A DNA stretch of 64,000 nucleotides from Diphasiastrum complanatum (GCA_029204225.1 CM055104.1:55740538-55804537), one strand, 5' to 3'. Positions 41,655-51,954 are shown, counted from the stretch's first letter. Notes: generated by a model not told the origin, from the letters alone. Numbers and translations are program-made.

Positions 41655-42768
41655 TGTGAAAGTACTGTACTTTAGGACCATCAATGGATCTACGAAAGAT
41701 CCACAAGAGTGATTGGATGCTTGCTTAACAATCTATCAAGAAACTAGACACAAAAAAGTTGATCTAGATTGGCAATTTGACAAACAACAAGCATTAACAA
41801 TCAAAAGCATTGATAAACATTGAAATCCGAGCCCACACGTGTGTAATACAGGCTGTAGTACGGCATTCAACCTGAGAAACAAGTAGAAATTGATTTGGTT
41901 TCATTTGGATCACAAAAACTCAATGTACATAGTGAACTAGCTTGAGATTGCCAATGAGCTCCAAAAATTTTCTATCTTCTCACTATGGAGAGAGGGAATA
42001 CATAGCAAATTCGACTTCCTTCTTGAAGTTAGGTGGATTTTCAGCATGTAATAAGGAAGTTAACTCACTCTCCTTGACCTAAAATGAAACCCTAGTCTAT
42101 TTCCTAGAGTTATGCTTGGTAGGTAGCTAGTTGGTCAAATTTTCACCTTAAACTTAGGTGTAGGTCCTATAAAGTAGGGATGACCACCAAATAGACATGA
42201 CCAACTCTCTTGACTTGACCTAACCTACATTAGGATGGGTTTCCCATTTGGCATCATGGCCTCACATGTGTGGGACCCACTTGTGTACACAATTTACACT
42301 ATTCTACATGGTTTTTGATCAAGCTAGATTTGCCAATTTTTGGCAATTCTTCACATGTGGCACTCTTCACACGTGTGAAGACCTGCTGGACTGTACCAGA
42401 CTTGTGGATGTACTTGATCCATAAAAGGATCATCATTTTGCTAAGAAGATTGATGAGACTTTTGCATTCTACACTTTGGTGAGGTTTCTAGTCATTTGTC
42501 TTGTGATTTCCATGAATGATTGCTCTCTAGGATTTTTGTACTTGTTGTTTCAGGTGCAGGCCATACTGTGGACAATACTCCACACGTGTGAGGCCGCTCT
42601 CACTAGTTAATAATGTGTTGATCCATTGCTCTTGCTTAAGTCCAAAAGTAATGAATCTAGATCAAGATCTAATGTGTAGAACTTGATAGATCCATTGATT
42701 AAGCAACCAATAACTCTCTATGATTGTAAAGTACAATCATTATTGTCCTAAAAACTATAAATTTATCA
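41655..42768. mobile_element. Two related copia LTRs head to head (Copia-D2 minus, Copia-E plus)
   Basis: The left part is an LTR in minus orientation (inner end at 41655, next to its PBS). The right part is in plus orientation and ends ...AATTTATCA at 42768 next to its own PBS. Their inner thirds are related when one is reversed: each has a GTTTCAGGT/GTTTCTCAGGT phrase, then CACACGTGTG (41834-41843; 42581-42590), then TTGATAGATxxATTG. A third CACACGTGTG lies at 42368-42377. Where one LTR stops and the other starts (about 42150-42420) could not be fixed; one of them is probably truncated. Confidence 0.65.
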
Positions 42769-42780
42769 TGGTATCAGAGC
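42769..42780 (+). other. Primer-binding site of Copia-E
   Basis: TGGTATCAGAGC directly follows the LTR end. The 580-bp leader to the gag start contains another CACACGTGTG at 42931-42940. Confidence 0.92.
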
Positions 42781-43360
42781 TAAGTAAGAGAGTGATCATT
42801 GAATCATAAATCTTGTAAATATCATTGGCAAAATTTGTTTTTGGCCAATACTAGTGAGGGCGAGTTCATTTAGAGTGATAGCTTGAATTCATTTGGATCA
42901 AAATGACTTGGAGGCTGTGTATGTACTTTTCACACGTGTGAAACCGTACAACAACTTTTATTTCAAGTTACTTTGTGTTTATTGGTCCCAAAATCACAAT
43001 ACTAGTTCATTTTTTGTGCTTTTTGAAGCATAGTATTGATCTAGATTCAATCTAGCTAATGCCTATGACCAAATAGAGTTTTGGATCATTGAAGAATTTC
43101 TTTTTAGGGTCTCAGGTCAGAACTTAGAGGCTGATTTTTTCAGATCATTAGTTGAAGTGAAATCTCTAAGAAAAGTGTAAAGCAATTTTTTTTGTGAGAG
43201 TGAAAGCTAGGAATTTTTGGCAAGATCTTTGTGTATCATTCAAGCTTGTGTGCTAGTTTGATAAAGACAAGCCTATAGGCATTCTTGTGAGCCTTAGGCC
43301 CTTCATAGATCTTTAAAATTCAGAAACCTTTGTGATTTTTAGAAGAGCATTCATTCTACA

Positions 43361-43765
43361 ATGTCATCCATGGGTGGATATTTGATGGAATCAAGTGAGA
43401 GACTCACTTCCACAAATTATTCCATTTGGAAAGTGAAAATGGAATCACTCCTAGTGATCCATGATCTATTTGACCTAGTTCAAGGAGTTGAGGAAGAGCC
43501 TCAAACTCCCCAAGAACAAGCCAAATACAAGAAGAGAGCAAGATTAGCTCTACATTGCATAAAGTTAAATGTATGCAATGACCTCTTGAAAGAGGTGTCT
43601 TCTTGTACCTCATCCAAAGAGGCTTGGGATTCATTAAAGAGCATCAATGAATCCAATAATACTTCAAGAATCCTCATGCTAAGAAATCAAGTTTTCCAAA
43701 GCATGAAAGGAAGTAGAGAGAGTGGACAAGAGTATGTCCTTAGGATCAAATCTGTCAAGCAAACA
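43361..43765 (+). pseudogene. Copia-E gag, N-terminal part
   Basis: ATG at 43361 opens MSSMGGYLMESSERLTSTNY, SIWKVKMESLLVIHDLFDLV, KYKKRARLALHCIKLNVCND and LRNQVFQSMKG, a copia gag clearly homologous to those of Copia-A and Copia-B but in a distinct subfamily. The conserved Trp that is a stop in Copia-B is intact. The frame has no stop in its about 135 gag codons. It breaks off after VLRIKSVK near 43760, where Gypsy-G 3' sequence resumes, so all downstream domains are missing. Confidence 0.9.
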
Positions 43766-44110
43766 CGTCATATTCACATTATGATTTGGGGGAGTCCATG
43801 ACATTGGGACCAGTTATGCCGATCTATGAGGATCCTCAGATGGCATACCTCGACTACCCAATTGTCAATGAACAAGGTTATCCAGAATGGCCACCAGACC
43901 CTTATGGGTATTATTGAAAATCTGGCAAGTCCAAGTTCTTGCTGATCGCCATCATCCAATAAAGCCTCAGGTTTTACGTAAGCGAATTTTATCCACGCTT
44001 TTCCTGAAGCACCCATGTCCCAGCAGTAAAAGAACCGACAACAGCGCCCCTTCACGACAGTTGCAGCCTAGTGCCGAGGGACCGACACTACTTTGGGCCG
44101 TGGACCCTAT
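43766..44110 (+). pseudogene. 3' internal end of Gypsy-G
   Basis: About 345 bp before the 3' LTR, with short broken frames (MPIYEDPQMAYLDYPIVNEQ near 43815). The last 45 bp (AGTGCCGAGGGACC...TGGACCCTAT) match the sub-LTR sequences of Gypsy-2 and Gypsy-3. This places the segment as the 3' end of the element whose 5' LTR may be at 20774. Confidence 0.6.
44070..44089 (+). other. Stem-loop upstream of Gypsy-G 3' LTR
   Basis: AGTGCCGAGGGACCGACACT is the hairpin of 4005-4024 with one stem mismatch, 21 nt before the LTR. Confidence 0.5.
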
Positions 44111-44577
44111 TGTGGGTATTTCCTGCACAATAATGAACAAGTGGGTCCCACCACTTCAAATACTGTTGGCCAAGCCTTACCTAGTGGGCCCCGCCACAAT
44201 GCAGTGTACAGTTAGAATAATAAGTGTGAGGGCACTGGCGTCTGGCGTGTGTAAGCCCAACCCAATGAGCACGCAAAATGGTTAGGGAGAACTTGAATAA
44301 AAGACTTGGGGCCTTAGTTAGAATAAATTAATTAAAAAGCCCAAAGTCAAGTTCATGAGGTTCTAAGTTAAAAGGGAATCTCTCAAACTCACACGAATCA
44401 TGTGAGTTTGGCCCTTTTCCTAATGAACCATTAGATTGAAGTTCAATTAGTTTGAAGGGCTAGGATGCCATTGTAAATAGGCCAATGAGAGCCAAGATGG
44501 CCCTCTCTCCTCAACTATATAAGGAGGCCATTTCCCATTGTACATATCTTCATCTTTCTCAATAAAGCTCTCCTTCT

Positions 44578-44656
<79 letters not shown>

Positions 44657-44879
44657 AGGTTGATTGGTGCATAGCTATGGGTAGGCGCTCAAGCCCCTAT
44701 AGCCCCAACCATTCTTGGTGAACTCTCTTCTCCCTTTCTCTCTCTCTCTCTCTAAACTCTATGTCCTCTCTCCTCTCTCTCACCACTCCTTCCTCTCTAT
44801 CTCCCTTCTCTCTCTCTTGCTATGCAGGTGTGCATGGGCGGCTCCCAGTGAACGGACCCCTATACTACGACAGACTACA
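44111..44879 (+). mobile_element. 3' LTR of Gypsy-G
   Basis: 769 bp, TGTGGGTATTTCC...GACTACA, a direct repeat of 20774-21438. It contains a TATATAAGG box near 44515, a pure (CT)n run at 44581-44654, and an inverted repeat AAACTCACA/TGTGAGTTT near 44384-44408. No PBS follows, as expected for a 3' LTR. The flanking bases after it (CATCA) do not match those before the 5' LTR (GTTGT). Confidence 0.85.
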
Positions 44880-46402
44880 CATCAGGAAATGTATGATAAA
44901 TTTGGCAAGGTGTATGTGACACCATTGCAATGATTCATATGTTGGTGACTCCAATAATTTCAAGTAGAAGACCAAAAATTCAAAATCTATATTAGAAACT
45001 TGTACCTATTGAATTCATGTTTATAGATAAATATCATATTATTATTATTTTAAACATGAGATTGATATTGTATGTTTTTTTTCTTATCATTTTGTATGTA
45101 TTTTTCATTATGTTAATTGAATACTTCAACTTTGTACTATTTAGAATGCACTGAACATATATTTTAGTCTTGGAACTTCATCCAATACAATTTCATAATG
45201 ATATAACTAGCAAGGTATATGTGACATCATTACAATGTTTCATGTCTTGGTGACTCTGATACTTTTATTTGGAGATTATGTAATGTTGAATGAAAACCTA
45301 TTTTAACGGTTTATAGTTGACAATCAACTTTATTATATTTATATGTATTGACGTCTTTCCAAGTACCAATATTTTTTGGAATTGCTTGGGTTGTTTTTTA
45401 ATACGTTATAAACATTTGAGCCACATGAAGAAAATAAATTTATATAGAACAAACATAAAACATAAAAGATTTTAAAATGTTATTTAACAAGCTTTGCTTT
45501 TGCTATGATCTCATTGGACCCCCAACACTATCTATGTTTTGAGAAAATAAAAAATCCCTTGGCCAAAATACGACTACCAAGAGAACGAAACGAAAAATAA
45601 AGACACATTAAAACCAATACCAACTATCTTATTACATAAACAAAAATTGATGAGTAATACAATAAACTAGAAACAAAGGAGTCTCTTTAGCTCTTCCAAC
45701 TCTTGGGTTCTATGACTAATCATCTTCAACATACCAAAAGTTCAAATAACAATGACAAAACAATTCACATCTTTCAACCAAATTTGAGCTAGAGAAAATC
45801 TAAATATTAGTTATTAACCATAAACTTGATCTTGATGCCTTGCAAAATGAAATTTTTTCATTACCAAAAGATTTGTTAGTTTGAGGGCACACTTATCTTT
45901 CTCTACATGTCACCACTCTCAACATTCTTCTTGCCATGTACAAACTTTTCCACCCATGCTCCAAAAGTCATTCGTTTCTTTGCACCTCAATTGCCTAGAA
46001 GTCGTATTCTTCCAATGAAATAATAAGAAACTAATGGCTAGAAGTTTTCTCATTATTGTTTTTAGAAGAACCATCCACACGCTAAAATAAATCTAGGAAA
46101 TGTATTAGCAAGAGCTTCCTACTTTAGCACACAATGATCTATTAGCAAAAAAATATGCAAGATAGAAGAATATCTACAAATTCAAAGCTACATACTTCAA
46201 ATTTACCTTTTCATTCCTGTAATAAACTATGGAATCCACAAGATGATTCAATACAACAAATACTTAGTAATGTTCTTACTTGTAGCTTTTAAACATTATA
46301 CATCCATTGAAAGTGGAGGAATCGTGGTTCCAAAACAGTCTCTCTTCACAAAACAACGACAAAGGGCATTCATGTTTGGGCTTTTAAGCGTACAACTCAA
46401 AC
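44880..46402. other. AT-rich sequence, no gene seen
   Basis: The only structure noted is a diverged direct repeat: AAGGTGTATGTGACACCATT (near 44908) and AAGGTATATGTGACATCATT (near 45213), each followed by CAATG and TTGGTGACTC. The 70-codon frame at 46243-46455 has no family features. Confidence 0.6.
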
Positions 46403-46665
46403 TAATTTTCTCAAGCTTAGAAGTAAGAATTGCAGAAGACCTTTCTACAACTTAACTAATACATAATACACATCCTATCTCAACATCTCTAATTTTCTCA
46501 AGCTCAGAAGTAAGAATTGCAGAAGATCTTTCTACAACTTAACTAATACATAAATCATATCCTATCTCAGCATCTCTAATTTTCTCAAGTTCAAAAGTAA
46601 GAATTGCAGAAGATCCTTCTACAACTTAACTAGTATATAATACATATCCTATCTAAGCATTTCTA
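46403..46665. repeat. 87-bp tandem repeat, three copies
   Basis: Copies begin TAATTTTCTCAAG at 46403, 46490 and 46577 (exact 87-bp steps) and include AAGTAAGAATTGCAGAAGA and CTACAACTTAACTA. The copies differ at only a few positions each, so the array is fairly young. Confidence 0.92.
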
Positions 46666-47460
46666 CTTGAAGTTTTGGGCATACATGAGAAACAAAATAA
46701 GCTTGAAGAATCTACATCCCAACATGGTTTAAAGCATCACCAGATAATACATTTGCAAAACATATTTGAAGTTGCAAGACTTTGTAAGTTTCATCAAAAT
46801 GATTGTGGACGATGATTTCGTCTAAAAGCCAAAAAAAAAAAAAAAAGCAATGGAAAATCTGAGAAAAACACCAGATATACAACAAAGTATCAGTAGTTGA
46901 TTGACATTAATGAAAAGATGGAGCTCTACAAGCCATCCAATTCAAGAAAATTGAAGATGATAGGATGCCAATACTTCCAAAAAGAAACAAAACGCGCTTC
47001 AAAAGTCATCATCAAGGTCAAATAATATGTTCATCATCAATCTTCTTCCTGTTCGAGTGGCAAGCCACAGGGTTGTAGCATTTTCTGCAAAATTAAAACA
47101 CATTGCTTATGATGAGATATATGTTGTCTATGTTGGATTTATCTCCTCTAATCTCCTAAATCCCATTTTAATCTTCCTCCATTCATGTTGCATTTTTACT
47201 CACGTTGTTGCACAATCTACATATTTATATGTAAAATAAAACAAACGAATAAAACACGACTGTCTGCAGAAATACAAGTAAATTCTCACAGGCGATGAAA
47301 AGGCAAAATCTTCACCAATGTTCATCTCAGCAAAAGCTGACGTCACGACCCTTTCACGCTCACACCATGCAATTGTGCTAATAAACTTGACAACGACATC
47401 AGCCACCCACGATCTCCTATAGACATTACATCCACTTTGTACTTTCTTCATCTGCACACC
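46666..47460. other. No gene seen
   Basis: AT-rich; contains a poly-A run near 46831-46847. Short open frames only. Confidence 0.5.
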
Positions 47461-48218
47461 TGTAACATTGTGTATATATATTGAATACCACTTGCGTATT
47501 CAAGGGGATTGAGGGATCAAGAGAACAAGTGTGTGTAAATATAGCATCAAAAGCTTATCAGAGATATAGACGAAGTAGATGCCTTGCGCATGATTCTTTA
47601 TTTGTCAGTAATAGGTTCATTCCTCTTACAGATTGAATTAGCTTTGTAGAGCACGTGGTTTCATCCGCTATTGTCTTGTGTCCTACTGCATTATTGACAT
47701 GTATTTTTCTTATACTTAATCTGATAACAACTCTTTGTTCTGCGTTCAGATTTGTGTCAACATTGCTATGCTTATTCTTCATTCTATCTGACTTTTCTTG
47801 TTGCTCAATCTGATAATTTGTTTTAGCGAGTTACTATTAGTCTAGTTGTTGATGACTAATATTTAGTCTTGCCTTTCGCGAATCATTCGCAATTCATTAT
47901 CAGTCGAGCTCTTTGCGAATCATTCGCAACATATAATTTGTCTAGCTGTTCGCGACAAATTATCCTTCTGGTGTTTTGTTACTGTTTGGCTACGTAATCA
48001 GAATGACCGTGATTTCTATCACTAATGTTCTGTTCATTTCTGATAGGCGTAGTCATGCTTAGGGAAGAAGTAATATAGCTTATTCTGCTGCGCATGAACA
48101 CATTCGTTTCGAGTTCGTTTCTCGTTCGAGTTTCGAGTTCGCTTTTTTTTCGTGTTCGTTTTCTTTTCGAGCTATTTATTTTTGTCTCTCACACTCACAC
48201 ACTCTCCTTCTTCCAACA
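47461..48218 (+). mobile_element. Probable 5' LTR of Copia-I
   Basis: This ends ...CTTCTTCCAACA directly before a PBS. A TATATATATTG box lies near 47474. Two copies of GCGAATCATTCGC (near 47877 and 47916) and a TTCGAGTTCGTTTC-rich tract (48105-48170) lie inside. The left limit is a guess, because no clear second LTR was found. Confidence 0.5.
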
Positions 48219-48230
48219 TGGTATCAGAGC
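48219..48230 (+). other. Primer-binding site of Copia-I
   Basis: TGGTATCAGAGC, flush with the LTR end at 48218. Confidence 0.93.
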
Positions 48231-48374
48231 TTCTTTTCGTAGCTTGATAAGCTTCCACAATACAAGACTCTACTAGCCGATAGAGTAATTGTCTTCTTGT
48301 TTTGTAATTCTATACCAGATTTTCATACTTAAGTCACTTTTAGTTTTTCCTATCACTTAGACTAATTCTTCCAC

Positions 48375-49070
48375 ATGGATTCCCAAGGGAAAGCCAGTCC
48401 CATCATGGACAAGCTTGATGGAGCCAATTACCATATGTGGAAATTTAAGATGAGCCAATTTCTAACAGACCATGGGTAAGAGCATTGGGCTGCAGCCAAA
48501 CGAGTGCTTAGATACCTAAGAGGCACATCAAAACTCAAAATTCTTTTCAAAGGAGAGAATCATGACATAGTCAGATATTTGGGGTGGTGACCTAGACGAT
48601 AGAAAGTCCACATGTGGCTATATTTTCTTACTGGTTGGATCATCGGTTAGCTGGAGCTATCGCAAACAACACTCGGTGGCACTGTCATTGACTGAAGCAG
48701 AGTACATGGGGTTATGTCACGCTAGCAAGGAGTACGTGGTTGAAAAGCCTCATGGAAGATTTCAACATCAAACAGAACATCCCACTGTTTACTGACAATC
48801 AGGGCTGCCTGTTTCTGAGCAAGAACTCTGGGTTTCACAAAAGAAGCAAGCACATCAGTATTCAATACCACTTTGTAGGAGATATGGTTCAATAGAATTT
48901 ACTGACAGTCAAATTCTGTCCCACAAGCAGAATGGCAGCCGACATCATGACCAAAGGGCTATTGAAATCTCGTTTTGCCTTTTTGAGAGATCTAATAGGC
49001 ATCGAAAATGTAGATGAATATAATGTCATGAAAATGAATAGTGAGAGAGGGTTTGTAGATACAGGCTAAT
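48375..49070 (+). pseudogene. Copia-I, gag start fused to RNase H (internal deletion)
   Basis: ATG at 48375 starts a copia gag (MDSQGKASPIMDKLDGANYH, MWKFKMSQFLTDHG) that after about 34 codons jumps, near 48476, into the RNase H region: AAAKRVLRYLRGTSKLKILF, STCGYIFLLVGSSVSW, LSLTEAEYMGLCHASKEYV, LFTDNQGCLFLSKNSGFHKR, MAADIMTKGLLKSRF. The RNase H part contains shifts and stops (for example near 48588 and 48895). Capsid, protease, integrase and RT, roughly 3 kb or more in a normal element, are missing. PBS, gag start and 3' end survive, so the structure looks like a non-autonomous deletion derivative. Confidence 0.88.
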
Positions 49071-49433
49071 AGTTAGAAGCTACGCTATCCATTTCATGAG
49101 AAAAATTAGAACAATATTAGCTGACGTGTATGGCCACTTTTACTAGCAGGCCTACGTGGCCACTTTTCTTTAGCAGTTCTTGGCAGAAGCAATTCTAGAT
49201 TCTTGAAATGTATCTTTTTTTGCGTTTTACTTAATGAAAGAGAACGAGGGCAAACTACCTTGTGTTTGCGATCATAGTTTTTGCCATCGTTTCTGTTGAT
49301 TGTGTTTCCCACAAGGTGTAATCACTGTTTGCTTTCCATGCTCCTTTAATGATCATGTCATCAATGTATTCATACGGTACAACAAAACGATGTATTCATA
49401 CGGTGGTATTAAAAAATAAAAGTGCTAATAACG
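49071..49433. other. Probable 3' flank or LTR remnant of Copia-I, no gene
   Basis: Contains CTTAATGAAAGAGAACGAGG near 49232, in the style of an LTR, and a small direct repeat GATGTATTCATACGGT / AATGTATTCATACGGT (49360-49405). Confidence 0.4.
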
Positions 49434-49550
49434 TTAGATAACGGGCCCGTAGGGGGGCCGTTAACGAGTTTTTTTGGGGGCTCGCCCTCCCGGGCTCTCC
49501 CCCCCCCAAAAAAAAAACTCGTAACGGGCACCTACGGGCCAGTTATCTAA
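49434..49550. mobile_element. GC-rich fold-back element (MITE-like hairpin)
   Basis: The left arm reads TTAGATAACGGGCCCGTAGG...ACGAGTTTTTTTGGGGG. The right arm is its near-perfect reverse complement, ending GGGCCAGTTATCTAA. The arms are about 50 bp with a few mismatches and indels, around a short centre CTCGCCCTCCCGGGCTCT. If the ends are set inside TA (TA-GATAAC...GTTATC-TA) the flanking TA could be a Tc1/mariner-type target duplication. No transposase is encoded. The GC content stands out from the AT-rich surroundings. Confidence 0.75.
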
Positions 49551-50200
49551 TACATTTTAATCTAGGGACACTTCCTTTTTTTTCCTATATAGGAACATGT
49601 CTCATTTTTCATGTGTATAGCCATGGATGGTTAAGAGGAGAACCAAGTCCAAAGACAAAGAAAAGAAGAAAACCTGGGTTTGATTTCATAGGGAGCAAAC
49701 ATAGCTGAGCCTGAGGATCAATTCTGACCTAGCGAAAGCGTAAGCTGCTACGACACACTTCACACAGATCAAGGAAGCGATGCTACACCGTAACATGCAG
49801 CATGAGTGTATCCATGCCCACCCACAATTTTCTCCTGAAGATGTCCGCAATGGCAGGATTGGGCCAGCCAAGTCTAACGCCTAGCTAGGCTCTTTGGAGT
49901 CGTGATAGTGATGTGGCAGCGGCTGGAGCTGGATTTGTGGTTTTGCCTGATCTTCAGAGACTGCTGTGGGTCCTGGTTTTGCATAATCGTCAAAGACTTC
50001 TGTAATTGGCAGTCGTGGAGATGTAGTTTATTGCATTAAGTTGATGATACATTAGTAAAGTCACATGAGATTTTAGAGTAGATTAACGCCTGGAAATGTC
50101 CATCAGCTCAGCATCTACAAAATATGATCCAACTTCATTTTATGATATTCTTAAAAGTGTCATATCGTCTTTCCAATCATTATCCAACGACTTAGCCTTG
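49551..50200. other. No gene established
   Basis: A short plus-strand frame near 49737-49885 reads HFTQIKEAMLHRN and HAHPQFSPEDVRNGRIGPAK. It looks protein-like but is too short to assign, and stops flank it. Confidence 0.35.
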
Positions 50201-50231
50201 TAAATTGTATGTTGATAGCGAGATAAGAGAC

Positions 50232-50331
50232 GAGATGGTCAATCACGCATATTTGTTCAGTGTATGTATGTGTGTAAGAGAAGAGATGGTCAATCACGCA
50301 TATTTGTCGAGTGAATGTATGTGTATAAGAG
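50232..50331 (+). repeat. 50-bp tandem duplication upstream of the PQQ-repeat gene fragment
   Basis: GAGATGGTCAATCACGCATA begins each of two copies (50232 and 50283). Both run through ATTTGT, AGTG, ATGTATGTGT and TAAGAG with a few differences. Part of the unit (GTGAATGT..GTGTAT.AGAGG and ATGGTCAAT) occurs again just after the gene fragment at 51585-51614. Confidence 0.8.
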
Positions 50332-50334
50332 GTG

Positions 50335-51588
50335 CGGCGGTCTGGGGAAGCAGCCCGGCCATCGATGTTGGAAGGAATCTCGTATATTGCGACCGGGAAC
50401 AACTACCAAGTTCCTCCAGATGTTGAGCAATGCGAGAATATCCAGAGCAACATTACGCATCCCGTTGTTCCTGACCCGTGCCTCGTTCCCGATAATCTTG
50501 CAGAATCTGCACTGGCTCTAGACTTGGACACTGGAAGAGTGAAATGGAGCACACATCTTGGTGGTTACGATGCGTATACAACCACTTGCCGTCTAGCTCC
50601 AACAAATCCCAATTGTCCTGAGAAGTTGGGACTTGACTATGACTTTGCCGAGTGCCCAATGCTCATTAGTGTTGCATCTGCCAACGGATGTCGTGACATT
50701 GCAATAGCAGCTCAAAAGAGCGGGGTTGTCTGGGCTCTGGACCGCGATACTGGAAAGATCGTGTGGTCTACGGTATAATACCTGCATATTCTTAAACATA
50801 GACGATAGATACTTACACTTTACAAGTTATGCTGCAGGCCTCTTGCTTGTATATGCAATGTGCATGTTCACGTCTTACTGCTTTGCTTCAACTTTGAAAT
50901 AAATCTTGCAAATTATGTGCTGAGTACTTGGCCCAAAAAAGTAGTCTCATGACATCCATAAACTGAAAAGTGCAGCTGACATGAAGTCTGGAAACGACTA
51001 CATACTTGACATAATATAAGTATATTGTTAGTTATATGTTTATCAGGATACTAATATCTACAGTTTTTAGCTCTAGTAAAAATTGTCCAACATGTCTGAT
51101 CCTGACGTCCCACAGATCCATATTTGTCTTTTGAGATTTTGAGTTGCAGTACCTGGTGCTCATGGAGGAGGAGCTATGTGGGGAGCAGCTACAGATGGGA
51201 ATATAGTCTATACAAATGAAGCCAACAGTCTCCAAATGAACTTCACACTGCTACCTTCCAGAAAACTGGCGGTGCCTGGGTTGCGATGGAAGCTAGCTCA
51301 GGAAAAATCTTATGGTCAACTGCGAGTCCCGATGATGTGAGCCCTGTAGACGCCCCAGTCACAATTGCAAATGGGTTGCTACTGGTGGGCTCCTTCGACA
51401 AGAATTTCGAAGGCAAAGTGTATGCTTTGGATTCAAAAACCGGCCAAATTGTGTGGAATGCCACAACAGAAGCCCCTCTATATGGAGGCTTTTCAGTTTC
51501 CAATGGCTGTGCTTTCATCGGAAATGGTTACTTTAGGTCAAATACCACAGGAGGTCGCTATTTCTATGCCTTTTGTGTGTATAAGTGA
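50335..51588 (+). pseudogene. Polyvinyl-alcohol-dehydrogenase-like PQQ-repeat gene, 3' part, broken
   Basis: Two exon-like blocks show the PQQ beta-propeller family: GAAVWGSSPAIDVGRNLVY, then IATGNNYQVPPDVEQC, ESALALDLDTGRVKWSTHL, VVWALDRDTGKIVWST; after a gap, PGAHGGGAMWGAATDGNIVY, GGAWVAMEASSGKILWSTAS, KVYALDSKTGQIVWNATTEA and GGFSVSNGCAFIGNGYF, ending YAFCVYK-stop. This corresponds to the last half or so of plant homologues, which bind a quinone-type cofactor or form a secreted propeller; function in plants is uncertain. Exon 1 ends at a GT (50773) and exon 2 starts after an AG (51149), but the phases do not fit. A 2-bp loss near 50387 and a shift near 51258 also break the frame. The 5' exons are not seen. 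Confidence 0.82.
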
Positions 51589-51954
51589 ATGTGTATGAGA
51601 GGTATGGTCAATGGTGTTCTGATACACCCAAGACGACCAGTTTGATTTTGCTTGGGAATATTGTCTGTGATGGCGCTCTTTGTGGAACTCAGATGAGGTT
51701 TGCTGAAAACGGGTGGGGATGGTGTAGACACGGTGAGGGATGCACTGGATGAAAGAGCACTGGATGAAAGAGCGCCAAGATCGTGGAGGGTGTTCGCAAA
51801 ATTGCCAGAGTTTTCTTTCGCCAGGAGCTCCAAGATAGAGTTTTCTTTCGCCAGGAGCTCCAAGATTGCACGTCGCTGAGGTGAAAAAGTGTTCGAAATG
51901 AGAGCATTTATGGACGTCGTCAAGTCGGCGCGGTCGCGATAGGACGTGTGTGTA
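51589..51954 (-). other. Sub-terminal gypsy sequence with two short tandem duplications
   Basis: A 30-bp unit TTTTCTTTCGCCAGGAGCTC... is duplicated at 51811 and 51841, and GCACTGGATGAAAGA is duplicated near 51749 and 51764. The minus-strand frame 51923-51564 (119 codons) therefore repeats ILELLAKENS. It lies just beyond the minisatellite of Gypsy-H2, and I treat the frame as non-coding until shown otherwise. Confidence 0.45.

Noticed and set aside
46243-46455. 70-codon frame next to the 87-bp triplicate
   Set aside because: No homology signal, ends inside the tandem repeat, and is of a length expected by chance in AT-rich DNA.
49434-49550. Hairpin considered as a Rho-independent terminator or a Helitron 3' end
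   Set aside because: Arms of about 50 bp in a eukaryotic context do not fit a terminator, and there is no CTRR end or TC start at the expected positions.
49737-49885. Short protein-like frame (HPQFSPEDVRNGRIGP) as a possible upstream exon of the PQQ-repeat gene
   Set aside because: It does not resemble the N-terminal part of that family as I know it and is flanked by stops. Too short to call.
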